Origin: DASQPR01 sp963797605
GTDB taxonomy: Bacteria; Actinomycetota; Actinomycetes; Mycobacteriales; Micromonosporaceae
DNA length: 64,000 bases
Direction of reading: 5' to 3'
Assembly: GCA_963797605.1 (NCBI GenBank)
Contig: CAWCPX010000006.1
Coordinates: forward strand, 62,001 to 126,000
The notes under the pieces are model-generated. The model ran no database searches and was not told where the DNA came from. It worked only from the letters and a program-made list of their open reading frames with translations. A program made the position numbers and the translations under genes. Positions 37,727 through 47,007 of the stretch are shown piece after piece (position 1 is the first letter of the stretch; each line of letters begins with the position of its first letter).

Positions 37727-39025
37727 TCAGGCGGCCTCCACGATGATGCCCGCCCCGACTGTGCGATTCGTGCCTTCGTCGATCACGATGAACCCACCCG
37801 TGGTCCGGTTGCGCCGATATTCGTCAGCGAGCAGCGGCACCGTGGTGCGAAGCCGGACCCGGCCGATCTCGTTGAGCTTGAGTTCGGTCGCGCCCTCATC
37901 ACGGTGAAGCGTGTTCACATCCAGACGGTAATTGAGATCGCGCACGACCGCACGTGCAGAACGCGTGGTGTGTTTAATGGCGTATTTCGTGCCAACCGTG
38001 AGCGGACGCGTCTCGTCCATCCAGCAGATCATCGCGTCGACGTCCTGCGAGACCGAAGGCTGATTGTGCGGACGGCAGATCATGTCGCCACGAGAGATGT
38101 CGATCTCATCGGCCAACCGTACGGTCACCGACATCGGCGGGTACGCCTCGGAAACCGGCCCATCGGCGGTGTCGATCGCCGAGATGCGGCTCGTGAAACC
38201 GGAGGGCAGCACCATGACCTCGTCGCCGGGCTTCAGCACGCCCGAAGCGACCTGGCCGGCGTAGCCCCGGTAGTCGGTGACCTTCGACGACTGCGGCCGG
38301 ATCACATATTGCACCGGGAACCGGGTGTCGACGAGGTTGCGGTCCGATCCGATGTGTACGTGTTCGAGCCGGTGCAGCAGCGACGGTCCTTGATACCACG
38401 GCATCTTGTCGGACCGGTCGACGATGTTGTCGCCGAGCAGCGCGGAGATCGGGATGACCGTGAGGTCGGGAGCTTCGAGTTTGGCCGCGAAGTCGGTGAA
38501 CTCGTCGGCGATCTTGTCGAAGACCTCCTGCGAGTAGTCGACCAGGTCCATCTTGTTGACGCACAGGACCAGGTGCGGCACCCGCAGCAGCGAGCACAGG
38601 AACGCGTGCCGGCGGGACTGTTCGACCAGACCCTTACGCGCGTCGACGAGGATCAGCGCCAGGTCGGCCGTTGACGCGCCGGTGACCATGTTCCGCGTGT
38701 ACTGGATGTGGCCGGGCGTGTCGGCGATGATGAATTTCCGCTTGGGCGTGGCGAAGTAGCGGTACGCGACATCGATGGTGATGCCCTGTTCCCGCTCGGC
38801 GCGCAAACCGTCGGTGAGTAGCGCGAGGTTGGTGTATTCGTCACCGCGCGACGCCGACACCGCTTCGACCGCGGCGAGCTGATCCTCGAAGATCGTCTTC
38901 GTGTCGTAGAGAAGGCGGCCGATCAGCGTCGACTTGCCATCGTCGACCGAGCCCGCGGTCGCGAACCGCAGCAGGTCCATGCCGCGCCCGGACACCTCGG
39001 GCGACAGTGGAGCGAGGGTGTCCAT
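37727..39025 (-). CDS. cysN: sulfate adenylyltransferase subunit 1 (GTPase)
   Basis: GTPase subunit of ATP sulfurylase, which with CysD makes adenylyl sulfate (APS) from sulfate and ATP. G1 is GSVDDGKST (about residues 25-33), G3 is DTPGH and G4 is NKMD, followed by the elongation-factor-like beta-barrel domains. At 432 residues it lacks the fused APS kinase (CysC) found on many actinobacterial CysN proteins. Its ATG shares one base with the cysD stop (TAATG). Confidence 0.95.
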   Translation of the reverse strand: MDTLAPLSPEVSGRGMDLLRFATAGSVDDGKSTLIGRLLYDTKTIFEDQLAAVEAVSASRGDEYTNLALLTDGLRAEREQGITIDVAYRYFATPKRKFIIADTPGHIQYTRNMVTGASTADLALILVDARKGLVEQSRRHAFLCSLLRVPHLVLCVNKMDLVDYSQEVFDKIADEFTDFAAKLEAPDLTVIPISALLGDNIVDRSDKMPWYQGPSLLHRLEHVHIGSDRNLVDTRFPVQYVIRPQSSKVTDYRGYAGQVASGVLKPGDEVMVLPSGFTSRISAIDTADGPVSEAYPPMSVTVRLADEIDISRGDMICRPHNQPSVSQDVDAMICWMDETRPLTVGTKYAIKHTTRSARAVVRDLNYRLDVNTLHRDEGATELKLNEIGRVRLRTTVPLLADEYRRNRTTGGFIVIDEGTNRTVGAGIIVEAA

Positions 39026-39981
39026 TAAAAGTAACCTTCCCGCTTGCGGTCTTCCATGGCCGCTTCGCTGGCCCGGTCATCGCCCCGGGTCGCGCCGCGC
39101 TCGGTGATGCGGGTCGAGGCGACCTCGGCGATCACCTTCTCGATGGTGTCGGCATCGGACCGCACCGCCGCGGTGCAGGACGCGTCACCGACCGTGCGGT
39201 AGCGCACCTGCTCGACCGTCGACTCCTCGCCGGCGCGCATCGGAAGGTATTCGTTGACCGCGTAGAGCATGCCGCCGCGATCGACCACCTCCCGCTTGTG
39301 CGCGAAGTAGATCGCGGGCAACTCGATGCGCTCGCGGGCGATGTAGTGCCAGACATCCAGCTCGGTCCAGTTGGACAGCGGGAACACGCGGATGGACTCG
39401 CCCGGATGCACCCGGCCGTTATAGAGCGACCACAGCTCCGGGCGCTGGTTTTTCGGGTCCCACTGGCCGAACTCGTCGCGGAAGGAGAAGACGCGCTCCT
39501 TGGCCCGGGCCTTCTCCTCGTCGCGCCGCGCGCCGCCGAAAAGGGCGTCGTAACGGCCCTTCTCGATCGCGTCGAGCAGCACCGGCGTCTGGATCCGGTT
39601 GCGGGTGCCGTCGGCCGGAGCGTGCACGGTGCCGGCGTCGAGCGCGTGCTGGACCGAGGCGACGTTGAGCGTGACGCCCAGCTCCTCGACCCGGCGGTCG
39701 CGATAGTCGAGCACCTCGGGGAAGTTGTGCCCGGTGTCGACGTGGAGCATCGCGAACGGGATCGGCGCCGGCGCGAACGCCTTCGCGGCGAGGTGCAGCA
39801 TCACGATCGAGTCTTTGCCGCCGGAGAAGAGCAGCACGGGCCGCTCGAACTCGGCGACGACCTCGCGCATGATGAAAATGCTCTCGGACTCGAGAGTGTC
39901 GAGGTGGGAGACCCGGTAGGCGGCCGGAGAGTGCTCTGCCCCGGAGGGCACCGCTCGACGTGCGGGCGGATGTGAATCCAT
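39025..39981 (-). CDS. cysD: sulfate adenylyltransferase subunit 2
   Basis: Catalytic subunit of ATP sulfurylase, an adenine-nucleotide alpha-hydrolase fold enzyme. The PP-loop LLFSGGKDSIVML (about residues 50-62), DTGHNFPEVLDYRD and the C-terminal DRKREGYF are diagnostic. The 318 residues are the usual length. ATG 39981 fits the family. It lies 49 bases after cysQ and overlaps cysN by one base. Confidence 0.95.
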   Translation of the reverse strand: MDSHPPARRAVPSGAEHSPAAYRVSHLDTLESESIFIMREVVAEFERPVLLFSGGKDSIVMLHLAAKAFAPAPIPFAMLHVDTGHNFPEVLDYRDRRVEELGVTLNVASVQHALDAGTVHAPADGTRNRIQTPVLLDAIEKGRYDALFGGARRDEEKARAKERVFSFRDEFGQWDPKNQRPELWSLYNGRVHPGESIRVFPLSNWTELDVWHYIARERIELPAIYFAHKREVVDRGGMLYAVNEYLPMRAGEESTVEQVRYRTVGDASCTAAVRSDADTIEKVIAEVASTRITERGATRGDDRASEAAMEDRKREGYF

Positions 39982-40030
39982 TCCAACGACCCTATCTTGT
40001 CGATCTCGGCTGGTCAGCGCGCTGCGAGGG

Positions 40031-40831
40031 CTATCCAACCCGTGAGATCGCGGCGAGCAGTGCGGTGGCGAGGTCTTTGCGACACACCACCAAATCGGGA
40101 AGCAACGTGTCGGCCCGGTTGTATTCCAGCGGCGACCCGTCAATCCGAGAAGCATGCAGCCCGGTGGCGATCGCGACACCCACCGGTGCGGCCGAATCCC
40201 ATTCGTGCTGACCACCGGAGTGCACGTACGCGTCGGCGTCGCCCGAGATCACGGCCGCGATCTTGGCGCCGGCCGAACCCATCGGCACGAGCACACCGCC
40301 CAGCTCGGCGAGGATCGACTCCATCATCGCCGGCGGCCGGGTGCGGCTCACCACGAAGCGCAGGGTGTTGCCCTCCTCGCGGCCATCACTGCCGGCCGCC
40401 GCCGGAGACAGCGGCGGGTAGGTCGGGGGCACGTCGGTGCTGAACACACGATGCTGGGCCGGGAGGCTGATCGCGGCGGCGGCGAGCCGGCTCGGCGCGG
40501 CCGAGGCGCGGGCCCACAGCCCGATGTGCACGGCCCAGTCGGTGCGACCCTCCTCGCCGAACTCGCGCGTGCCGTCGAGCGGGTCGACGATCCAGACCCG
40601 GTCGGCGTCGAGGCGGCTGAGGTCGTCGTGCGCCGCCTCCTCGGACAGCACGGCGTCTTGCGGCCGCCAGCGCGCCAGCGTCGTGGTGATGAAGTCGTGG
40701 GCGTGTTTGTCGCCACTCTTGCGCAGGTTGGTCGGATCATCGAAGCCCATCTCAGCGCGGAGCTGTAACAGGACATCGCCGGCGCTTTGCGCGAGCCATC
40801 GCGCGAACGAGCCGTCAACTGCGGGTGGCAT
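40031..40831 (-). CDS. cysQ: 3'(2'),5'-bisphosphate nucleotidase (CysQ-type)
   Basis: Inositol-monophosphatase-fold enzyme that removes the 3' phosphate of PAP (and PAPS), clearing the by-product of sulfotransferases. The metal motifs are EEAAHDD (about residue 72), DPLDGTREF (about residue 90) and EWDSAAP (about residue 213). The 266 residues are normal. Its ATG shares one base with the stop of the sugar transferase (TGATG), and cysD follows. Being grouped with sulfate activation supports PAP as the substrate. Confidence 0.92.
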   Translation of the reverse strand: MPPAVDGSFARWLAQSAGDVLLQLRAEMGFDDPTNLRKSGDKHAHDFITTTLARWRPQDAVLSEEAAHDDLSRLDADRVWIVDPLDGTREFGEEGRTDWAVHIGLWARASAAPSRLAAAAISLPAQHRVFSTDVPPTYPPLSPAAAGSDGREEGNTLRFVVSRTRPPAMMESILAELGGVLVPMGSAGAKIAAVISGDADAYVHSGGQHEWDSAAPVGVAIATGLHASRIDGSPLEYNRADTLLPDLVVCRKDLATALLAAISRVG

Positions 40832-42546
40832 CAATACGCTCCCGAACTCCGACACACCGCGGAAAGGGTGCGTAGCAGGATCACACAGTCCAATGAGAAG
40901 GACCAGTTTTCCACATATCGGAGATCCAATCGAATCGCCTCGGCCCAAGATAGGTCGGAACGTCCGGAAACTTGCCATAGGCCGGTAATGCCGGGACGAA
41001 CCGCGAGCCGCCGTCGCATATCGGCCGGGTAGACGGCGACTTCGGCCGGGAGCGGTGGCCTCGGCCCGACCAGCGACATGTCGCCCCGCAACACGTTCAG
41101 CAGCTGCGGCAACTCGTCCAGGCTGAGTCGCCGCAGGATCCGGCCGACACGTGTCACCCGGGGGTCGTCACGCATCTTGAAGAGCACGCCGTCCTGCTCG
41201 TTAAGGTGCCGCAGCGATTCCCGCCGCTGCTCGGCGTCCGAGTGCATGGTGCGGAATTTGAAGATCACGAACTGCCGTCCGCCGCGCCCGACGCGGATCT
41301 GCCGGAACAGGATCGGGCCGGACGAGTCTCGCTTGATCGCCACCGCGATGACCAGCAGCAGCGGCGACACCACGATCAGGCCGAGCGCGGCACAGAAGCG
41401 GTCGAAGATGGCCTTGACCACCCGAGCCGCGCCGGAGAGCCGGGCGTGCTCGACATGCAGCATCGGCAGGCCGTCGACGGGCCGGACGGTAGTACGCGCA
41501 CCGGCGACGTCGATGAGCGAGTTCGCGACGATGAGGTCGATGTCCTCGCGTTCCAGCCGCCACCCGAGCCGCCGGAGCATGTGGCCGTCCAGTTCCGGGC
41601 ACGACAGCACGATCACGGTGTCGGCTCGGGCGGCTTCGACCGCGTCCGCGACGTCGTCGAACGTCCCGTAGATCGGCATCCCGACCGCGCCGTCGTGATC
41701 CGACGGCAAGCAGCAACCGACGACTTCGAGGCCGTGGTAGAGCTCCCGGCTCAACTGGTGCGACAGTCCGACGACGGCGAGTTCGTGACCGACCACGATC
41801 ACCCGGCGCAGACACTGGCCCTTCGTCCGCTGCTTGTGCAGGTGCTTGCGCACCACGAAGCGGGCACCGATCGCGACGAACGTGGCCAGCGGCAGCGCGA
41901 CGACGACGTAGCCGCGGGCGAGCCCGAACTCGAACGCGTAGGACACGATCGCCGTCATCGCGGTCATCGCCATGCCGGCCCGCAGCACGCGCTGGTACTC
42001 GTCGGTGCCGACGAACAGGAACCGGCGCTCGTAGGCGCGGTTCAGCGTCAGCGAGGCCAACATGATCAACGGCAGCACGCCCGTGAAGAGCAGATATTGC
42101 CTGTTGTACGGGGTGACCGCGTTGCCGAACCGGGCTCCGAAGGCGAAGCCACCTCCGCTGATGCCGGCGATCAGGTCCGAGGCGACGAGCGTCCGCACGT
42201 ACCGGGCTTCCCACGGGGTCCGGATCCGGCCGGTGCGCGCGTGCCGGCCGACGCTGGGCTTGGAGTAACTGCGCGCGGGCGTGACCGTCGTGACGGCGGC
42301 GACGGGCCGGGGCGACGGCCGGCCGGATACCGGACGCGACGGGGTGGGCGCCGTGCTCGAAGCGGATATCAGCGCCTCGGATCTGCTCGCGGAGGCGGAC
42401 ATCGTCGTCGGAGCGGGGCTCACCGGCGCTTCGGCGAGCGTGAAGCCCCGCGCGACGTCGTCCGTCGTGAACACGCTCGGGAGGGTGTCGTCCAGCGACA
42501 CGGCCGTGAGCAGCTCATCCTGCTCACGCGACGAACGATTCGACAC
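40831..42546 (-). CDS. polyprenyl-phosphate sugar-1-phosphate transferase (exopolysaccharide initiator)
   Basis: 571-residue membrane enzyme that puts the first sugar phosphate on a lipid carrier to start a surface polysaccharide. A disordered N-terminus of about 110 residues leads to four spans, a cytosolic Rossmann-like region (RVIVVGHELAVVGL), a last span, and the catalytic C-terminus with FKFRTMHSDAE, RRLSLDELPQLLNVLRGDMSLVGPRP and RPGITGLWQVSGRS. It is first in an operon with cysQ, cysD and cysN, with the stop and next start overlapping by one base. That makes a sulfated glycan plausible, but no sulfotransferase is in the window. GTG 42546 has a G-rich stretch upstream. Confidence 0.92.
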   Translation of the reverse strand: MSNRSSREQDELLTAVSLDDTLPSVFTTDDVARGFTLAEAPVSPAPTTMSASASRSEALISASSTAPTPSRPVSGRPSPRPVAAVTTVTPARSYSKPSVGRHARTGRIRTPWEARYVRTLVASDLIAGISGGGFAFGARFGNAVTPYNRQYLLFTGVLPLIMLASLTLNRAYERRFLFVGTDEYQRVLRAGMAMTAMTAIVSYAFEFGLARGYVVVALPLATFVAIGARFVVRKHLHKQRTKGQCLRRVIVVGHELAVVGLSHQLSRELYHGLEVVGCCLPSDHDGAVGMPIYGTFDDVADAVEAARADTVIVLSCPELDGHMLRRLGWRLEREDIDLIVANSLIDVAGARTTVRPVDGLPMLHVEHARLSGAARVVKAIFDRFCAALGLIVVSPLLLVIAVAIKRDSSGPILFRQIRVGRGGRQFVIFKFRTMHSDAEQRRESLRHLNEQDGVLFKMRDDPRVTRVGRILRRLSLDELPQLLNVLRGDMSLVGPRPPLPAEVAVYPADMRRRLAVRPGITGLWQVSGRSDLSWAEAIRLDLRYVENWSFSLDCVILLRTLSAVCRSSGAY

Positions 42547-42730
42547 TTCGCCCCCTAGCGCGTTGCCCCCGGTTACGCACTCGCGACAGCGCGTCAGCCG
42601 TTCAACGTCGGAGGCGACGCACCGTCACGGGTCATTAGATCAGCACGGACCCACCTATCCGGCTCAAAAAGAATCATCCATCCGGATGCGGCGTTTAAAG
42701 GGCCAAACGTGACGAATTACAGGACAACGC

Positions 42731-43321
42731 TTAGACGGCGTGATATTTGTTCTGAGTCGGCTCGACACCGATCTCGATGACCGACTCGACAACGTCGGCG
42801 GCGCGGTCGACCAGGAAGTCGAGTTCCTTGCGCTCGGCCGCGGAGAAGTCGCTCAGCACGTAGTCGGCGCCACTCTGGCGACCGGGCGGGCGGCCGATGC
42901 CGAACCGAACCCGCGCGTATTCCTTAGTGGACAGTGAGCCCGTGATCGACCGCAGCCCGTTGTGGCCGCCCTCGCCGCCGCCGATCTTCACGCGAATCGT
43001 GCCGTACGGCAGGTCCAACTCGTCATGGACGGCCACCACGTGCTCCGGCGGCACCTTGTAGAACTGGGCCAGGTTGGCGGTAGGGCCGCCGACGAGGTTC
43101 ATGAACGTGGTCGGCTTGGCGATGATGAGCTTCGGCCCACCCGGGCGCAGATGCCCCTCGGCGACCTCGCTGGCGGCGCGGCGCGCGCGGCCGAACTTCA
43201 CCCCGATGCGACTCGCGAGCAGGTCGGCGACCAGGAAGCCGGCGTTGTGACGATTCTTCGCGTACGTCGGTCCGGGATTGCCCAACCCGACGACGAGCCA
43301 CGGCGCTTCGTCGTTCGACAC
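42731..43321 (-). CDS. pth: peptidyl-tRNA hydrolase
   Basis: Frees tRNA from prematurely released peptidyl-tRNA. GLGNPGPTYAKNRHNAGF at the N-terminus (with the catalytic His in RHNAG, about residue 26), KPTTFMNLVGG, HDELDLPYG and GGGEGGHNGLRSI are the standard motifs. 196 residues, starting at GTG 43321. It follows rplY, as in M. tuberculosis (rplY-pth), separated by a hairpin. Confidence 0.95.
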   Translation of the reverse strand: MSNDEAPWLVVGLGNPGPTYAKNRHNAGFLVADLLASRIGVKFGRARRAASEVAEGHLRPGGPKLIIAKPTTFMNLVGGPTANLAQFYKVPPEHVVAVHDELDLPYGTIRVKIGGGEGGHNGLRSITGSLSTKEYARVRFGIGRPPGRQSGADYVLSDFSAAERKELDFLVDRAADVVESVIEIGVEPTQNKYHAV

Positions 43322-43361
43322 GCACGTCTCCTATCCGATGAGCACATGACGACCATGCGAC

Positions 43362-43397
43362 GGAAGCGGCCAACCTCGGATCGAGGCGGCCGCTTCC
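43362..43397. terminator. compound hairpin between rplY and pth
   Basis: A 10-bp outer stem (GGAAGCGGCC at 43362-43371 and its complement at 43388-43397) encloses a 5-bp inner stem (CCTCG/CGAGG). It lies 18 bases past the rplY stop on the minus strand. It probably reduces read-through from rplY into pth. Confidence 0.7.
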
Positions 43398-43414
43398 AGA
43401 CGTGCGGTTGTGGA

Positions 43415-44047
43415 TCAGGCCGCGGCTTCGGTCTCCTCGTCGGCCTCGCCAGCCTCGGCGCCACCCTCGACCGTCTCGCCCTCGGCCGCCAGGTCGGCAG
43501 CGGTCGGCGCGGTGTTGACGATCGCGATGATCAGCTCGGGGTCGACGGCCAGCTCGGCACCGGCAGGCAGCTTGATCTGGCCCGCGGTGACGTGCGAACC
43601 GGCTTCGAGGCCATCGATCGAGACGTCGAGGTGCTCCGGAAGCTTCGTGGCGTCGGCGACGATCGACAGCGTCTGCTGCTCGTGGTTGACCAGCGTGTCA
43701 CGGGCTGCCTCGCCCACGAGCACGAGCGGAATGTCGACCGTGATCTTCTCGCCGGCGCGGACGATCAGCAGGTCGACGTGGTCGTAGCTGTCGCGCACCG
43801 GGTCGCGCTGGATCGACTTCGGCAGCGCGAGAGCGGTCGTGCCGTCGCTGATGTCGATGTTGAGAACCTGCGTCATGCCGCCGTGGCGGATGATCGCGGC
43901 GAAGTCACGTGCGGGAAGCGCGATGTGCTTGGGGGCTTCACCGTGACCATAAAGGACGGCGGGCACGTTGCCGGCGCGACGGGTGCGACGGGCACCACCC
44001 TTGCCGAACTCGGTGCGCGGTTCGGCGCTGATGCGTACCTCGGACAC
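43415..44047 (-). CDS. rplY: 50S ribosomal protein bL25 (Ctc form)
   Basis: 210-residue bL25 of the long Ctc/TL5 type, which binds 5S rRNA. The N-terminal domain (RTEFGKGGARRTRRAGNVPAVLYGHG) and the middle beta domain (VDIPLVLVGEAARDTLVNHEQ) are complete, and the tail is Glu/Ala-rich. GTG 44047 has GGAAGGTG eight bases upstream. The region 44048-44327 between it and prs holds no gene I can support and is likely its 5' leader and promoter. Confidence 0.95.
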   Translation of the reverse strand: MSEVRISAEPRTEFGKGGARRTRRAGNVPAVLYGHGEAPKHIALPARDFAAIIRHGGMTQVLNIDISDGTTALALPKSIQRDPVRDSYDHVDLLIVRAGEKITVDIPLVLVGEAARDTLVNHEQQTLSIVADATKLPEHLDVSIDGLEAGSHVTAGQIKLPAGAELAVDPELIIAIVNTAPTAADLAAEGETVEGGAEAGEADEETEAAA

Positions 44048-44327
44048 GGCAATACACCTTCCGTTGAATCTGTTGAAGTCTTCGCTTGCTACGTCGGCGG
44101 TGCCGGGCGAGGGCGCTGGCGCGCACGGACCAAGGCCCGGAGCACCGCGTCGATGACGGCGCCTCATGTGGCGGATCCTCGCGCGCTCGATCACCGAAGT
44201 GTTCGTGCCGCACGTGGCCCGCGAGGCACCCTCGCCGTGGCAACCGTCAAAGCTTACCCGAGTCAATTCTCAGCGACACACGCGTACCCCAACGGTTGCG
44301 TGCGTCACGCTTTCGCGGTAACGAGGG

Positions 44328-45308
44328 TTAGCTCAGACCGCCGAAGAGCGTCGTGACAGAGCCGTCGTCGAAGACCTCACGGATCGCCCGGGCGATCAGC
44401 GGCGCGATCGTCAGCACGGTGATCTTGTCGAGTTGCTTCTCCGGCGGCAGCGGCAGCGTGTTCGTGATCACGATCTCGCTGATCTGGCTGTTCTTGAGAC
44501 GTTCGGTGGCCGGGTCGGAAAGGATCCCGTGCGTGGCCGCCACGATCACGTCGGCCGCACCGGCCTCGAACAGGATCTCCGCCGCCTGGCAGATCGTGCC
44601 GCCGGTGTCGATCATGTCGTCGACGATCAGGCAGACGCGGCCTTCGATCTCACCGACGACACGGTTCGCGACGACCTGGTTCGGCTTCATCGGGTCGCGG
44701 GTCTTGTGGATGAACGCGAGCGGACAGCCGCCGAGACGGTCGGTCCAGCGTTCGGCGACGCGTACGCGCCCGGAATCAGGGGCCACGACCGCCATCGGAC
44801 GGTCGGCGTACTGCGTCTGCACGTAGTCGGCGAGCACGTCCATCGCGAACAGGTGGTCGACCGGCCCGTCGAAGAAGCCCTGGATCTGGGCGGTGTGCAG
44901 ATCCACCGTCAAGATCCGATTGGCGCCGGCCGTGCGGTAGAGATCGGCCATCAGCCGTGCGGAGATGGGCTCGCGGCCGCGGTGTTTCTTGTCCTGGCGC
45001 GCATAGGGGTAGAAGGGCAGCACCATGGTGATGCGTTTCGCGGATCCCCGCTTGAGCGCGTCGACCATGATCAACGACTCGACGATCGAGTTGTTGAGCG
45101 GCGCGGTCATCGACTGGATCACGAACGCGTCCGAGCCTCGCACCGATTCGCGGTAACGCACGAAGATCTCGCCGTTAGCGAACTCATAGGAATCGGTGGT
45201 GGTCAGCGCGACGCCGAGATCACTCGCGATCTCGGCCGACAACTCGGGGAAGGCCCGGCCCGAGAAGAGCATGAGCGTCTTACGGTTTTCGGTCGAGATG
45301 TTGCCCAT
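44328..45308 (-). CDS. prs: ribose-phosphate pyrophosphokinase
   Basis: Makes PRPP from ribose-5-phosphate and ATP; PRPP is the co-substrate for Upp in this window. Motifs are the flexible loop FYPYARQDKKHRGREPIS (about residues 98-115), the catalytic VDLHTAQIQGFF and the PRPP-binding VDDMIDTGGTI (about residue 227). The 326 residues are normal. It follows glmU after 99 bases, as in other actinobacteria. Confidence 0.96.
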   Translation of the reverse strand: MGNISTENRKTLMLFSGRAFPELSAEIASDLGVALTTTDSYEFANGEIFVRYRESVRGSDAFVIQSMTAPLNNSIVESLIMVDALKRGSAKRITMVLPFYPYARQDKKHRGREPISARLMADLYRTAGANRILTVDLHTAQIQGFFDGPVDHLFAMDVLADYVQTQYADRPMAVVAPDSGRVRVAERWTDRLGGCPLAFIHKTRDPMKPNQVVANRVVGEIEGRVCLIVDDMIDTGGTICQAAEILFEAGAADVIVAATHGILSDPATERLKNSQISEIVITNTLPLPPEKQLDKITVLTIAPLIARAIREVFDDGSVTTLFGGLS

Positions 45309-45407
45309 CGGATCTACCGCTCCCCGTTACGTCGCCGACCGGTCACCGCCCAAGTATCTCCCGGCATCCTGGAACGACCAGCGGCAGCCCAGCCGGGATG
45401 TCATACA

Positions 45408-46880
45408 TCACTCCGCCGTACCATCTCCCGACGTATCGGCCGCCGACGCTGCCTCGGCTGCCGCCTGGATCGCTCGGGCCGCTGCCGCCGCCGACTTCGT
45501 GCCAGCGCGCTTGCGAGCCACCCAGCCGTCGATGGTGCGCAACGGGGCTCGGGTGACCGCGAGCACGCCCGGCGCCACGGTGCCCGAAATCGCACTTCCG
45601 GCCGCGATGTAGGCGCCGTCGCCCACGGTGGCCGGCGCGATCAGGCTCGTGTCGCAGCCCACGAAGGCGCCGTCACCGATCGTCGTGTGGTGCTTGTGGA
45701 CGCCGTCGTAGTTGACGAAGATCGTCGCCGCGCCGATGTTCGCGTGCTCTCCGATCGTCGCGTCGCCGACGTAAGAAAGGTGCGGCACCTTGCTCGACCG
45801 GCCGATCCGGGCGTTCTTCGTCTCCACGAACGTGCCGATCTTGGCCGAGTCCCCGAGTTCCGTGCCCGGCCGCAGGTAGGCGAACGGTCCGACCGAGGCA
45901 CCGGCCCCGATGTTCGCGTTCGAGCCGTGCGTGCGCACCACGTGCGCACCTTCGCCGACCGTGACGTCGGTCAACGTCGTATCCGGCCCGACAAGCGCAC
46001 CGGCCTCGATCACCGTCGCTCCGCGCAGCTGCGTGTTGGGTTCGATGGTGGCGTCGACACCCACCGTCACGGTGACATCGACCCAGGTCGTGGCCGGGTC
46101 CATCATCGTCACGCCGGAGCGCATGATCTCACCGTTGACGCGGTCCCGGAGCAGGTTTCGCAGGTCGGCGAGCTGAGCGCGATCGTTGCACCCCAACGTC
46201 TCGTTCGCGTCGTCGGCCACGACCGCCTCAACGCCGTGACCGGCCGCGATGAGCAGCCCGATCACGTCGGTCAGGTATTCCTCGCCCTGCGCGTTGTCGC
46301 TGGAGATCTTGCCGAGCGCGTCCCGGAGGGCGTCCGCCTGGAACGCGTAGAGACCCGTGTTGACCTCGGTGATCGCGGCTTCGGCGGCCGAGGCGTCGCG
46401 CTGCTCGACGATGCGCTGCACGCGACCGTCGCTGTCGCGGACGATGCGCCCGAGCCCGCTTGGATCCTCGACGCGGGCCGTCAGCACGGTCGCGCCGGCA
46501 CCCGCGGACGCGTGCGAGGCGAGCACGCGCGTGAGCGTCTCGGTGCGCAGAAGCGGCGTGTCGCCGTTGATCACAAGGACGGTGCCGGCGACGTCAGGCG
46601 CCGCGTCGAGCGCGATCCGGACGGCATGCCCGGTGCCGTGCTGTTCGGCCTGGAGCACGGTGGTCGCGGCCGGGGCGATCTCGGCGACATGCGGCCCGAC
46701 CTGGTCCGCGCCGTGGCCGATTACCACGAGCGTGCGGGCGGCGCGCAGCGGCGAGGCGGCGTGCAGCACGTGTCCGATGAGCGTGCGACCCAGCAACGGA
46801 TGCATCATCTTCGGAAGCGACGAGCGCATGCGCTTTCCCTCACCGGCGGCGAGGACGATAACCGTCGGGGCCTCATTCAT
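45408..46880 (-). CDS. glmU: bifunctional GlcNAc-1-P uridyltransferase / GlcN-1-P acetyltransferase
   Basis: Makes UDP-GlcNAc for peptidoglycan. The N-terminal pyrophosphorylase part has LAAGEGKRMRSSLPKMMHPL (about residues 10-29) and QHGTGHAV; the C-terminal left-handed beta-helix has repeated hexapeptides and the acetyltransferase residues in NYDGVHKHHTTIGDGAFVG. The 490 residues end in an Ala-rich tail, common in actinobacteria. ATG 46880 has GGGAGATA upstream. Confidence 0.96.
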   Translation of the reverse strand: MNEAPTVIVLAAGEGKRMRSSLPKMMHPLLGRTLIGHVLHAASPLRAARTLVVIGHGADQVGPHVAEIAPAATTVLQAEQHGTGHAVRIALDAAPDVAGTVLVINGDTPLLRTETLTRVLASHASAGAGATVLTARVEDPSGLGRIVRDSDGRVQRIVEQRDASAAEAAITEVNTGLYAFQADALRDALGKISSDNAQGEEYLTDVIGLLIAAGHGVEAVVADDANETLGCNDRAQLADLRNLLRDRVNGEIMRSGVTMMDPATTWVDVTVTVGVDATIEPNTQLRGATVIEAGALVGPDTTLTDVTVGEGAHVVRTHGSNANIGAGASVGPFAYLRPGTELGDSAKIGTFVETKNARIGRSSKVPHLSYVGDATIGEHANIGAATIFVNYDGVHKHHTTIGDGAFVGCDTSLIAPATVGDGAYIAAGSAISGTVAPGVLAVTRAPLRTIDGWVARKRAGTKSAAAAARAIQAAAEAASAADTSGDGTAE

Positions 46881-47007
46881 CGTGATATCTCCCGTCCGCG
46901 AACACTGGTCCGTGCCGAGTCATGGTAGCCAGGGGCCGGATTCGGCTGGGCGTACCCGCCAAACTTTCGAATTTCCGCACTTGACCTGTCGCTCTATCCT
47001 TCGGCCG

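Noticed and set aside
42547..42730. Sulfur-related riboswitch before the sugar transferase-cys operon
   Set aside because: I see no SAM or other riboswitch core in the 184-base gap.
44433..46928. 831-residue open frame opposite prs and glmU
   Set aside because: Antisense shadow with His/Arg/Gly-rich, low-complexity sequence; both minus-strand genes are complete and conserved.
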